Positions 55,881 to 64,000 of a stretch of DNA of 64,000 nucleotides are shown piece after piece. Positions within the stretch are counted from its first letter, which is position 1. The number at the start of each line of letters is the position of its first letter. A model generated the notes under the pieces. It was not told the DNA's origin and did no database searches. It saw only the letters and a program-made list of their open reading frames with translations. A program made the position numbers and the translations under genes. Source of the stretch: SVEL01 sp045125245 (GTDB lineage Bacteria; Bacillota; Clostridia; Lachnospirales; Lachnospiraceae); assembly GCA_045125245.1 (NCBI GenBank), contig JBGVNF010000136.1, positions 1 through 64,000 of the forward strand. The letters run 5' to 3'.

Positions 55881-56910
55881 AATAATATGTTGGTAAAAAT
55901 AAGTTTTGTAAGTATTTCATAGGTGGGATTATATTTGCAAGATTAAAGAAAATCGGGCAACATATAATCGAGCCTAATATAAATACTGGTATAAGGCCAC
56001 AATAGATATGTTCGTTTGTTACAGATGATAATGCATAAGTAACGATTATACATAGTATACCGTAGGCTAACATTGTAAATAGTTCATATAAGTAATTGTT
56101 GCATATTCCCGCAACTAAGAGACTTAAGCTTCCAGCAACCATTGCTATAATGGTTGGTATGGATATTATAAGTAGCTTGAGAAATGGTCTTTTGGTTAGC
56201 GGGATATTTGCATATGTATTACTATTTTTATCCTTAAACCAAGATAAGCCTCCGGTTAAAGCTATTATAAATACGAATATGGCCACTATTCCCCTGACAG
56301 GTGTTACAAGGTATTCAAATATATTTATGGTAGCCTTGCTTCCTGTATAATCCTCATATAAGGCATTGTAATCAAAGGAGAAGGTGGATGAATTCGTCGA
56401 ATATTTTTCATAATATTCTCTAAGCTTAATTATGTCATCCTTATCTACATTTACAAAGAAATCTTGATTTAGTACATCATCAACCAAGAGGTTGCAGGCA
56501 CTTATATCCATGATAGTTCCTATCATAACAAGGTTCGATAATAAGGATACGATATTCTCCGGAGTTTCTATAAGCTCTATTATTCTTTTGTTTTCACCCT
56601 TTACCAATGAGTCATATAAATCATCCTTTAGCACATATCCACATTGCACATCGCTAGAAGTAACTGCTGATAGAAGTTTATCCTTTGTATCATACTTTTC
56701 AAAATGAAGAAGCCCCTCGTGTTTAAGGAGTGTTTCTTCTATGGATTTGTCTGTGGTGACAAACCCTACAGATATACTTGCTGTCACGTCCTTTGACAAT
56801 ATTCTCATAGTGATAGCTAATACTACCATACATAGCAATACTGCTATTAGGGATGGTCGTTTTAGCTGACGCTTTGTCAGTATACGACACCATGTTATAG
56901 TTTTTTTCAT
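55870..56910 (-). CDS. ABC-2 type permease subunit
   Basis: 346 aa. One N-terminal membrane segment (SLIAVLLCMVVLAITMRIL), a soluble extracytoplasmic region of about 150 residues, then five membrane segments, the ABC-2/YhgE-type arrangement. Last gene of a minus-strand operon (ATPase, secreted protein, two permeases) and 1 bp from the other permease gene. The two probably form a heterodimer exporter. Substrate unknown. Convergent with the hybrid kinase gene. Confidence 0.85.
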   Translation of the reverse strand: MKKTITWCRILTKRQLKRPSLIAVLLCMVVLAITMRILSKDVTASISVGFVTTDKSIEETLLKHEGLLHFEKYDTKDKLLSAVTSSDVQCGYVLKDDLYDSLVKGENKRIIELIETPENIVSLLSNLVMIGTIMDISACNLLVDDVLNQDFFVNVDKDDIIKLREYYEKYSTNSSTFSFDYNALYEDYTGSKATINIFEYLVTPVRGIVAIFVFIIALTGGLSWFKDKNSNTYANIPLTKRPFLKLLIISIPTIIAMVAGSLSLLVAGICNNYLYELFTMLAYGILCIIVTYALSSVTNEHIYCGLIPVFILGSIICCPIFFNLANIIPPMKYLQNLFLPTYYFMF

Positions 56911-56911
56911 A

Positions 56912-58147
56912 TTAGCACAGCTCCTTTCTTCTCTTTTGATGACTTACCAGGAGTCCTAGTAAGAAGAGAATAATAGCGAAGCTTAAACAGATAAGAAGAC
57001 TTACGCCGTCAAAGGAGCCTGATAAGAAGCTACTGCTATAGTTTATCATATAATAGGCTGGCATAAAGTTACTAACTATTTTAAGTATATCTGGCAGCAT
57101 GGCTGTAGGTATAAAACATCCAGATATAAAGCACATTACGATAGTTGCAAAAAATGTTATCATAATCTGTCCTGTTACATGTTCGGTAATAGATGCGATT
57201 AGATACACAAAGGAACTACTTATTAATATAAAAATTGGGATTGTAAGTATCAAGCCCATTATGGCAGGTCCTTCTAATTTTAATTTAAACATTTTCATTA
57301 TAAATGCTGCAGGTGTAGCAACTATTGCGATAGCTGTCAATTGTCCCAGTGCTGTAGCGATATATGAGCTTAGCCCCTGAGCTATAAGTGGTGTACCACG
57401 TAAGGACAAGCTTTTTGAACTATAAGATGACAGGTTTAATCGACAGTTGAAGCAATTTATACCAAATAGAAGTATAAACAATACAAGAGCACCACATATA
57501 TAATATGTCATAAGCGGTACAGAGCCGGAAGCAGTAACTACGGTTTTATCAAACATTCCATTGCCTGTTGCGGCGATATTTATATACTTTAAATTCATTC
57601 TAAGTAATGCAGCATCTATCTGGTCTGCAGCCTCATTTTCATCATAAAAATCATATATACTATATATACCTGCTTGAGCTGAGCTAAGCATATTTGTGAC
57701 TGAGTCTGCAAGCTCTTTTATAATGATTGCTTCAAAGCCAGAATCCTCTGGAAATATAATTGTCATAGGAGTGTTGGCTCCTGTCATGATGCCATGGGCG
57801 GTATCCTTTGGAATATGAATGGCTGCAATTATTTCGCCAGCTTTAAGCATTTCTATGGCAGTCTCTTTTTCTGTAAAATTTATATCTAGATTTTCATTAA
57901 CTGCTTTCATATTTAGTAGCGCATCAGCTACAGTTTTTGCAATCTTTGAGTCATCTTCCATTATGACACCTACTGGAAATTTGTTTTCTGTAGAAATTTC
58001 GGATAGAGCGCCATACAAGAATTTATTGCCACAAAAAGCAACTGCACTTACTAAGAAAATAAGTGCAGTTGCTCCAAAAATCAACTGAGGTAGAGCTCTA
58101 AAAGTTCTCTTTATATTTAATTGTAAAAGAGTTTTAAAGCGTGCCAT
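56912..58147 (-). CDS. ABC-2 type permease subunit
   Basis: 411 aa. The same layout as its neighbour: one N-terminal membrane segment, a 180-residue extracytoplasmic region (FPVGVIMEDDSKIAKTVADA resembles ABC2_membrane_3/YhgE proteins) and five or six C-terminal membrane segments with FFATIVMCFISGCFIPTAML. Together with 55870-56910 and the ATPase at 59757 it makes a complete exporter. Confidence 0.87.
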   Translation of the reverse strand: MARFKTLLQLNIKRTFRALPQLIFGATALIFLVSAVAFCGNKFLYGALSEISTENKFPVGVIMEDDSKIAKTVADALLNMKAVNENLDINFTEKETAIEMLKAGEIIAAIHIPKDTAHGIMTGANTPMTIIFPEDSGFEAIIIKELADSVTNMLSSAQAGIYSIYDFYDENEAADQIDAALLRMNLKYINIAATGNGMFDKTVVTASGSVPLMTYYICGALVLFILLFGINCFNCRLNLSSYSSKSLSLRGTPLIAQGLSSYIATALGQLTAIAIVATPAAFIMKMFKLKLEGPAIMGLILTIPIFILISSSFVYLIASITEHVTGQIMITFFATIVMCFISGCFIPTAMLPDILKIVSNFMPAYYMINYSSSFLSGSFDGVSLLICLSFAIILFLLGLLVSHQKRRKELC

Positions 58148-58159
58148 AATATATACCTA

Positions 58160-59755
58160 TTAGTCTTCAAAATCAAAGTCGAAGTCATCATTAAAATATA
58201 AGTCCTCGTCTGTGATGATATAGTCATCTGAGAAATCTAAACTGCTTTCTGAGAAACCGAGTTCTTCAAGCTTTTCACCGATATTAGTGATTAAATCCAT
58301 TAAATCGCTTTCATCCATTTCCCATAAATCGTATACAGGTGTCTCAGATGGTTTTGTTACAGCATCGATTGGCTTAAAGCTGATTGTAAAACCAAAGTCT
58401 GCGATTGTTTCGTTACCTTCGATAAGCTTAATCGAATCAACTACTAAGCTAAAGAAATCTCCGTCCTTTACGTAGTTTCCGTTTAATGTTAAAGCGTATG
58501 ATTCAGCAGCATCACTAAAATTAAATGATATCTCGAAGTCGCCGTTAGCCTCGTGCTTTGCTACGTATTCTATTGAACCTAATGATTCATTTTCTTCAAA
58601 TATCTCTACGTTAATATCTGTATAGTCACCGATGTTTTTGCCACCTGTATAATCAGCCTTGAAAACTACTGCGCCGTCAGCTACTGAAGCGTCTGAGCTG
58701 TTATAAGTAAGCTTGTCATTGATAACATATGCGTCAAATTCAAATCCTGCGATTTCCACTGTTTCTGTAAGGTAGATTGTAAACTGGATATTCTCACCAA
58801 GTACTGCCTCAATCTCTGAAACTAATGGTCCCCAGTACATATCTACAAGTGAAGTGAGATCACCTAACATACTTCCATTGAATTCATTCTCTGGAACGAG
58901 ATCCTCACCCATTGTCTCTTCTGCATAAGCGATAACATCATCTACTAAGTTCTGTATATCTTTGCTATTTAGAATATACTTGATAGAATCTCTGAAGATA
59001 TATGATAACTTTGCTACAGAAACCTTAGCTTCGTAACCCTGGTATGAACCACCATTGAGCTTAATCATGCCTAAATCTTTTGTGTCCATTTCAGCCATTG
59101 CCTCATCGAAAGCATCGCTGATTACGTCCTCAAGTCCGTCCATAAACTTATCTGAGTCAAAATCAAAGTCAGGAGCCTTTGTTGCGAGCTCGCTTGTAAA
59201 TGTATTGTAAAGTTCCTTCAATTCATCAACATCTATATCAGCAGTTGCTAAAAGTGAGCTTCCAATATATGAGTTCTCTAAATCTTCTAAGAGATTATCA
59301 AGACCTACTGAGATTATTCCGTCGAAAAGGAATGGTACAGAAGCGATGATTTCGCTCTTATCTACATATAATGTGCTATTGAAAAATCCTAACTCTCCAA
59401 GCTTTGCGTTAAGTAAGAGGGCAGCAGCTTCAGCTTCTGAATCTAACTGTAATTCTAATTCGCCGCCTATACCAGATACTTCTTCAACGCCTTTGATAGA
59501 GTTGATAGTAAAACCTAAATTAGCAGCTGTTTTTGTGCTTGTTAATACATCGATAAATTCTGTTATGCTTTCAGAACCGTTTGAAGCTGAGCTAAATACA
59601 TTGGAAATTCCTGTAGCTACAGCGTCGTTGGCGCTGAGAGAGTGTATTGTCTGTAATCCTGATGGACCAGCTATCGAAAGTGTAAGTGCTGTAGTCGCAA
59701 CTGTAACAGCGCTTGTGACAGCACATATTGTTGCAAATAATTTTGTCTTAAACAT
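58160..59755 (-). CDS. Secreted protein of unknown function in the exporter operon
   Basis: 531 aa. An N-terminal signal or anchor segment (LFATICAVTSAVTVATTALTLSIA) is followed by a beta- and Asp/Glu-rich exported domain without cysteines; the last 25 residues are strongly acidic and aromatic (DFSDDYIITDEDLYFNDDFD). I recognise no family; the alternating strands and helices recall the cup-shaped LppX/LolA-type lipid carriers, but this is a guess. It starts 1 bp after the ATPase gene and is between the ATPase and permease genes, so it is likely an accessory part of the exporter, either a substrate carrier or its cargo. Confidence 0.7.
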   Translation of the reverse strand: MFKTKLFATICAVTSAVTVATTALTLSIAGPSGLQTIHSLSANDAVATGISNVFSSASNGSESITEFIDVLTSTKTAANLGFTINSIKGVEEVSGIGGELELQLDSEAEAAALLLNAKLGELGFFNSTLYVDKSEIIASVPFLFDGIISVGLDNLLEDLENSYIGSSLLATADIDVDELKELYNTFTSELATKAPDFDFDSDKFMDGLEDVISDAFDEAMAEMDTKDLGMIKLNGGSYQGYEAKVSVAKLSYIFRDSIKYILNSKDIQNLVDDVIAYAEETMGEDLVPENEFNGSMLGDLTSLVDMYWGPLVSEIEAVLGENIQFTIYLTETVEIAGFEFDAYVINDKLTYNSSDASVADGAVVFKADYTGGKNIGDYTDINVEIFEENESLGSIEYVAKHEANGDFEISFNFSDAAESYALTLNGNYVKDGDFFSLVVDSIKLIEGNETIADFGFTISFKPIDAVTKPSETPVYDLWEMDESDLMDLITNIGEKLEELGFSESSLDFSDDYIITDEDLYFNDDFDFDFED

Positions 59756-59756
59756 C

Positions 59757-60443
59757 TTAATTCCTCCTTATATCCATGGCTTTTAATAATTCGTCACCTC
59801 TTAGGGTGGTTGGGACATTATGTAATACGCCGTCTACTAAAACATAGAGCACATTACATATAGACAATTCTTCTTCGTCATGTGTGGCAAGAATCACAGT
59901 GCCACCTCTTGTTACATAGCTTTTAAGATAATCTCTTATAAGAAGCTTTGTAGGTAAATCTAGTGCTGCACTTGGTTCATCTAATATTATCACTGGCGGG
60001 TCGTTTGATACTGCCATAGCAATACTCAATCGCTTGCGCATTCCGCCTGATAATGTCTTTACCTTCTGACTTAGTATAGGTGTCAAACCTAACATCTCGA
60101 TGACACCACCTGATACTGCCTGCTCATAAGTTACCTTTGAGTCTGAGTACCATAGCATTAAATTGTCTTTTACCGATAAATCTGGAAATACAGGGTTTTC
60201 CTGGGGAATGTATCCAATGTATTCTGTTGCATGTCTAGGCTTCTTTGAAATGTCCTTTCCGCATATTTCAATAGTTCCGCCATCTGCCTTCCTTATTCCT
60301 GCTATTATGGAAAGAAGAGTAGACTTTCCGGAGCCGTTAGTGCCTACAATGCCGATACACTGTCCTGCGTTACCTTGAAGAGATATTCCCTTCAAAACCT
60401 TGTTCCCTCCAAATGACTTTCGGATGTCATTAATTTTAACCAT
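59757..60443 (-). CDS. ABC transporter ATP-binding protein of the ABC-2 exporter
   Basis: 228 aa from the ATG at 60443, where the family's first strand (MVKINDIRKSFGGNKVLKG) starts. An in-frame TTG at 60479 lies in the promoter's -35 box. Walker A GTNGSGKST, Q-loop YIPQENPVF, signature LSGGMRKR, Walker B VIILDEPSAALD and H-loop ATHDEEE are all present. No ribosome site precedes the ATG, and the -10 box ends 7 nt before it, so the mRNA may be leaderless. It is the first gene of the operon and energises the two permeases. Confidence 0.9.
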   Translation of the reverse strand: MVKINDIRKSFGGNKVLKGISLQGNAGQCIGIVGTNGSGKSTLLSIIAGIRKADGGTIEICGKDISKKPRHATEYIGYIPQENPVFPDLSVKDNLMLWYSDSKVTYEQAVSGGVIEMLGLTPILSQKVKTLSGGMRKRLSIAMAVSNDPPVIILDEPSAALDLPTKLLIRDYLKSYVTRGGTVILATHDEEELSICNVLYVLVDGVLHNVPTTLRGDELLKAMDIRRN

Positions 60444-60450
60444 ACACTTT

Positions 60451-60479
60451 ATTTTATACACATAGAAGTAATTTGTCAA
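60451..60479 (-). promoter_or_regulatory. Promoter of the exporter operon
   Basis: On the minus strand TTGACA (60474-60479) and TAAAAT (60451-60456) are 17 bp apart, close to consensus. The expected start of transcription (about 60444) falls next to the ATG at 60443. Confidence 0.65.
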
Positions 60480-60496
60480 TTATACATAGAAGAAAA

Positions 60497-60874
60497 CTTC
60501 AATTTACAAAGTATATATGCACATATTCTCGTTAAAACACAACAAGCTAGTGGTGTTCACAGGACACGTGCAACGATTCGATTTTCTATTTTCAGCATCT
60601 CGCGCCAAAGAATGCTGAAAACTTAACGAAAATCTGCATATGTTGTCCGTTGCCCTGCGAACATCACGTAGCTTTCGTTGTGTTTTGTTGAGAATATCAC
60701 ACAGTAATAAACTTGTATCAAGAGGGGCATTTAGCAAATCACGGGTTCCTTGTTCAGCGTTGAAAAGTAGATGGATATTCGTAGCAATATTTCACTTTCT
60801 ATGAGCAGAAAATCGTTTCAAAATAATTTCTTGGTTCTGATAATGAGAATATGTGCATACTTTGCGAATTGAAG
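60497..60874. repeat. Foldback element copy 2
   Basis: Copy 2 lies between the divergent exporter and repeat-protein promoters. Its outer arms match imperfectly (CTTCAATT.. at 60497 with ..AATTGAAG at 60874), including a perfect 12-bp pair GCACATATTCTC (60519-60530 with 60845-60856). The right-arm core 60627-60747 differs from copy 1 (21375-21494) at only about eight of 120 positions. The left arm retains GTGGTGTTCACAGGACA (60550-60566, identical to 21178-21194) but has lost about 150 bp that copy 1 keeps. The apex is a different hairpin (TTTTCAGCAT/ATGCTGAAAA). No ORF. This shows that the sequence is a dispersed family, not a one-off palindrome. Confidence 0.85.
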
Positions 60875-60886
60875 GTGGAAAAAGTG

Positions 60887-60915
60887 TTGAAATGTGTGAG
60901 ATTTTGTGGTATATT
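60887..60915 (+). promoter_or_regulatory. Promoter of the giant repeat-protein gene
   Basis: TTGAAA (60887-60892) and TATATT (60910-60915) are exactly 17 bp apart, 13 bp outside the right tip of foldback copy 2. The leader is about 65 nt, with AAGGAGGGTG before the ATG at 60988. Confidence 0.75.
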
Positions 60916-60987
60916 AGTGTAAATAACTAGGCAAGGATGCCGAATACAAACGTGAACAATAAACAAAGGTTTCCAAGGAGGGTGCCA

Positions 60988-63900
60988 ATGGATAGAATAA
61001 TGAGTATGTACAATAAAATTCGAAAGGATAATAAGTTATTGACTTTGACTGTATCAGCGCTGGGAGTTTGTTTGCTTGCAGTGGTGATACTTTTTGTGTG
61101 TATGCCGGATATAAAGGCGGCGAATATTGACCAGGTTACATGGACAGAGAAATCGCCTGGTGTGTATGAGATGGCAGATTTGGCAGACGGTAATGGAAGT
61201 ACGGTGAAGTCTGCAACCATTACTGTCAGTGATGGTGCAACTGTTACGATTAATGGAGCAGGTGTAAGTAAGTCAAATGTGAATATTGTATTTAATTATA
61301 CAGGTACAACAGGTACAGATGCAGCACCAGCTAAGGTGTATGTAAATCTTAATGATGTGAATATAGCGCAGACTCTTGATTGTGCGGCTATAAGATTTGC
61401 GACAAATGGAAGTCCAGTAGATTATATTGTAACTGTTGATGGAACTAATCTAATTACAAGCTCATGTACAGGAGCGAAGAATCCACTTATAGCAGTGGAG
61501 GCTACTACATATAAGCTTCACAAGCTTAAGAATAATCTTACAGCAACCAGTGCCGCTGACTATGTAGATACAGTGGATATGTCTAAGCACGTTGGCCTCA
61601 TTCTTTGTGGAGAGAGTGCTGATGACAGCTTGAGATTATCAAATGGAGCGGGTAGCTACGGTGCACTTTTAGGTTCAGGTGAAGTGGCAACATTTGCTGC
61701 AGAGTCTAAGCAGGAGTTAGACCAGTATATCAATAAATTAAATAATGACGCTATGGGCGATCAGATTCTTATTAGCAATAAAAATATCAGAGATGAGTTG
61801 TACGCAAAGTACGGATATGAAGAATTATCGGCTGGTACATATTATCCAGAGTACAAGCTTGTATCTACAGAGGGTACATCATCTGGTAAGATTACTATAG
61901 GTGGTAATAGTGATACAGGAAGTAAGCCACTTACACTTATTCTTAATAACGCTGGTATCGGTGCTGCTGTGGGTGGAGGCGGAAATGCCGGAACCCAGCC
62001 AGATAAGTTAAAGGGTGCTAATGTAGGAAAAATAACTATCAATGCCGGTACTATTACATTTAAGGCGATGGGTACTGCGGCTCCAGTGTTTGGTTCTGGA
62101 TATCTTGCAGGTGCTCAGGATATTGCTAGTAGTTATGGTGTGCACGGTGGTATTGAGATAAATGGTGGTTCTCTTTACTTTAATAACTACCAGAATAAAT
62201 TTGGAAATCAGTATCCTGTAAATAAGGAAGGCAAGAGATTATATGAGATAATGGCTTCAAATAGTGACTTGCAGGATTTGACACTTAAGAATGACAATGA
62301 TCCGTTGAAGCTTAAGTATACATATGACCCAAGTCTTTCACTTGGAGTTGATTTGGATACATATACAGATAGTAAGGTTAAGGATGTAGCTACTGTTAAG
62401 ATGGCAGATGTTAAGATTACATTGTCACCGACAGTATCATATCTGTACGAAGGTAAAGGTCATGGTGGAGATACATTGTATTTCTATCTTCCGGCTATAC
62501 AGACTACTACACTTACTATTACAGATGAGTTTGGCTTAGGCCATACGAATTTTATAGTTCAAGATGAAGGTGGCAATGAAGTTGCTCCAATTTCTTCAGA
62601 TAAGACTTCTTATGATAACAGAAAATATCTTCTTATGAGAGATAAGACATATTTTATATATGCTACAGAGATTCCAGCGGGTCTTAGCATTAAGAGTGTG
62701 AATTTAAGCACTGGAGGTCAGGCTGCATTTAATCCAGCGAAGGGTTATCAGATAGATGCCAATGCAGCAAAGATTGAAGCTAATGTAACTTATAGCGGTA
62801 CTATTGATATAGTATATAATGATGGTCTTTTAGCAGGAGATAGAGATAATCATACGGTGGATATGCCATCCAAGGATTACGAATATGGTATGGATAGCTT
62901 CCCACTTAATGGGCTTGGGACTACATATAAGAATTGTCCTGTAGGCGGCAAGGTAGAAGATTTAATCTTTGACATGTGGGTATATACAGATAAAGATGGT
63001 AAGGAACTTGGTAATATTACTCATATTGTAAAGAGTCAGAGTGTGGATGGTAATCAGAGAAAGTATTCTGATATCGTGCAAAGTGATGGAAAGATTTACC
63101 TTAAAGCTAAGTGGAAGATTAAGGTTGATTTTGTAATAGGAAATGATGCTACATATGCAGGAAATATGCCAGTTATCAATGTTGAATATGCATATGGAGA
63201 TGACGATAAGGTAAGTGTAACATTGCCAAATGGTGTACCTGTTAAGGATTCATTTGCATTCGTTGGATGGACTCTTGATGATGGCGAAGAGATGTACAAC
63301 TTTGGTACAGGTCTTGGAGCAATCAATGAGATAAAGGTTTCATCACTTACAAGCCATAAGTTTTATGCAAACTATGAGAGAACAGATTTCTGTGTATATA
63401 TTGATGCATCAGCATTAGATGAGCAGTATGCTACACTTACATGTCTTGACCACAGAGGTATGGATATGCTTGTTAAGAATTCAGATGGTTCTCTTGCTAC
63501 AGTAGTTGTAGATGGTAAGAGCTACTATTACACAACAGGTGTAATTAAGAATACTAATGTGCGTGTTATTATCAAAACTAAGCATGGCTATAAGATGGAA
63601 AATACATCTATGAAGATTACAGGTAGCGCATCAAGTGATGTATCTACTAATAGTCAGACTGGTGAGTGTACAGCGGACATTTTGATTGAGACACAGGATG
63701 TGTATGTAACAACAAATGCGATATTTAATCCTGTAAAATATGAGATATTATTCAAGGATGGCAAGGTGCCAAATGAGGTACTTTGGGGCGGTACAAAGTT
63801 TACATTTGATATAGAAGATATTGCAAGTAATAAGACTATTGGTGATATCATAAGAGAAGGTCTTGGCGATAAGTCTATGTCGGATGCAGCTATTGCAGCA

Positions 63901-64000
63901 TATATCAATACAATTGATAAGAATAATAGATTTACAGATTTCTATGGATTTACATTGCCATTATATGCAGAAGTATTGGGTATGGATAAAACTATTGCTT
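60988..64000 (+). CDS. Giant secreted repeat protein, 3' end outside window
   Basis: The frame is open from the ATG at 60988 to the window end (1004 codons, no stop). A short basic start and a hydrophobic segment (about 21-47, LTLTVSALGVCLLAVVILFV) act as signal or anchor. Residues 50-430 are glycine- and beta-rich with repeated NGG/INGG turns (GIEINGGSLYF, KITIGGNS, KITINAGTITF), typical of exported beta-solenoid proteins. Near residue 710-790 an InlB-type/List-Bact repeat is seen (VKDSFAFVGWTLDDGEEMYN). It is probably a surface adhesin or matrix protein. Anchoring and ligand cannot be judged without the missing C-terminus. Confidence 0.85.
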   Translation, partial: MDRIMSMYNKIRKDNKLLTLTVSALGVCLLAVVILFVCMPDIKAANIDQVTWTEKSPGVYEMADLADGNGSTVKSATITVSDGATVTINGAGVSKSNVNIVFNYTGTTGTDAAPAKVYVNLNDVNIAQTLDCAAIRFATNGSPVDYIVTVDGTNLITSSCTGAKNPLIAVEATTYKLHKLKNNLTATSAADYVDTVDMSKHVGLILCGESADDSLRLSNGAGSYGALLGSGEVATFAAESKQELDQYINKLNNDAMGDQILISNKNIRDELYAKYGYEELSAGTYYPEYKLVSTEGTSSGKITIGGNSDTGSKPLTLILNNAGIGAAVGGGGNAGTQPDKLKGANVGKITINAGTITFKAMGTAAPVFGSGYLAGAQDIASSYGVHGGIEINGGSLYFNNYQNKFGNQYPVNKEGKRLYEIMASNSDLQDLTLKNDNDPLKLKYTYDPSLSLGVDLDTYTDSKVKDVATVKMADVKITLSPTVSYLYEGKGHGGDTLYFYLPAIQTTTLTITDEFGLGHTNFIVQDEGGNEVAPISSDKTSYDNRKYLLMRDKTYFIYATEIPAGLSIKSVNLSTGGQAAFNPAKGYQIDANAAKIEANVTYSGTIDIVYNDGLLAGDRDNHTVDMPSKDYEYGMDSFPLNGLGTTYKNCPVGGKVEDLIFDMWVYTDKDGKELGNITHIVKSQSVDGNQRKYSDIVQSDGKIYLKAKWKIKVDFVIGNDATYAGNMPVINVEYAYGDDDKVSVTLPNGVPVKDSFAFVGWTLDDGEEMYNFGTGLGAINEIKVSSLTSHKFYANYERTDFCVYIDASALDEQYATLTCLDHRGMDMLVKNSDGSLATVVVDGKSYYYTTGVIKNTNVRVIIKTKHGYKMENTSMKITGSASSDVSTNSQTGECTADILIETQDVYVTTNAIFNPVKYEILFKDGKVPNEVLWGGTKFTFDIEDIASNKTIGDIIREGLGDKSMSDAAIAAYINTIDKNNRFTDFYGFTLPLYAEVLGMDKTIA

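Overview
The window comes from a low-GC, Gram-positive gut or rumen Firmicute, most likely a Lachnospiraceae (Butyrivibrio/Roseburia/Lachnospira-like). The case rests on AGGAGG-type ribosome sites, AGA-rich codons, a monomeric [FeFe] hydrogenase, an extracellular subfamily-28-type amylase, an ABC maltodextrin importer and a Gram-positive type IV pilus locus without a secretin. No rRNA, tRNA or CRISPR array was seen.

Region 1 (1-10.4 kb) looks accessory. It holds a response regulator/histidine kinase/ABC ATPase/FtsX-permease set whose permease is frameshifted, an XRE regulator, and an ORF6N protein gene with a 27-bp palindrome repeated upstream and inside it. Next come an Lsa-type antibiotic-resistance ABC-F gene behind a leader that looks like a translational attenuator, a small membrane protein, and a decayed FtsX permease. 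Region 2 (10.4-26.9 kb) is mainly starch use: an anchored extracellular alpha-amylase with a starch-binding module, a diguanylate cyclase fused to a degenerate STAND/TPR sensor, the maltodextrin importer (malE-malF-malG) with malQ, an [FeFe] hydrogenase, a housekeeping ABC-F ATPase and a cytoplasmic GH13 glucosidase. Region 3 (26.9-33.4 kb) has an acyl-CoA synthetase, an O-antigen-ligase-like membrane protein, a chemoreceptor with a very acidic tail, and UDP-galactopyranose mutase.

Region 4 (33.4-52.1 kb) is a complete Gram-positive type IV pilus operon: pilB, pilT, pilC, major pilin, prepilin peptidase, a pilM-pilN fusion, pilO, four minor pilins (one 881 aa and lacking Glu5) and a 1681-aa exoprotein. 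The exoprotein carries a module that resembles the starch-binding module of the amylase, so the pilus may be used to hold starch. Region 5 (52.1-60.5 kb) has a double-receiver protein and a hybrid kinase, then a convergent minus-strand ABC-2 export operon with an interposed secreted protein. Region 6 (60.5-64 kb) starts a giant secreted repeat protein that runs off the window.

The most unusual non-coding signal is a dispersed foldback element present twice in intergenic DNA (20961-21640 and 60497-60874). Each copy is an imperfect palindrome with long arms; a core of about 120 bp in the right arm is about 94% identical between copies, while the apical hairpins differ completely. No encoded protein explains it.
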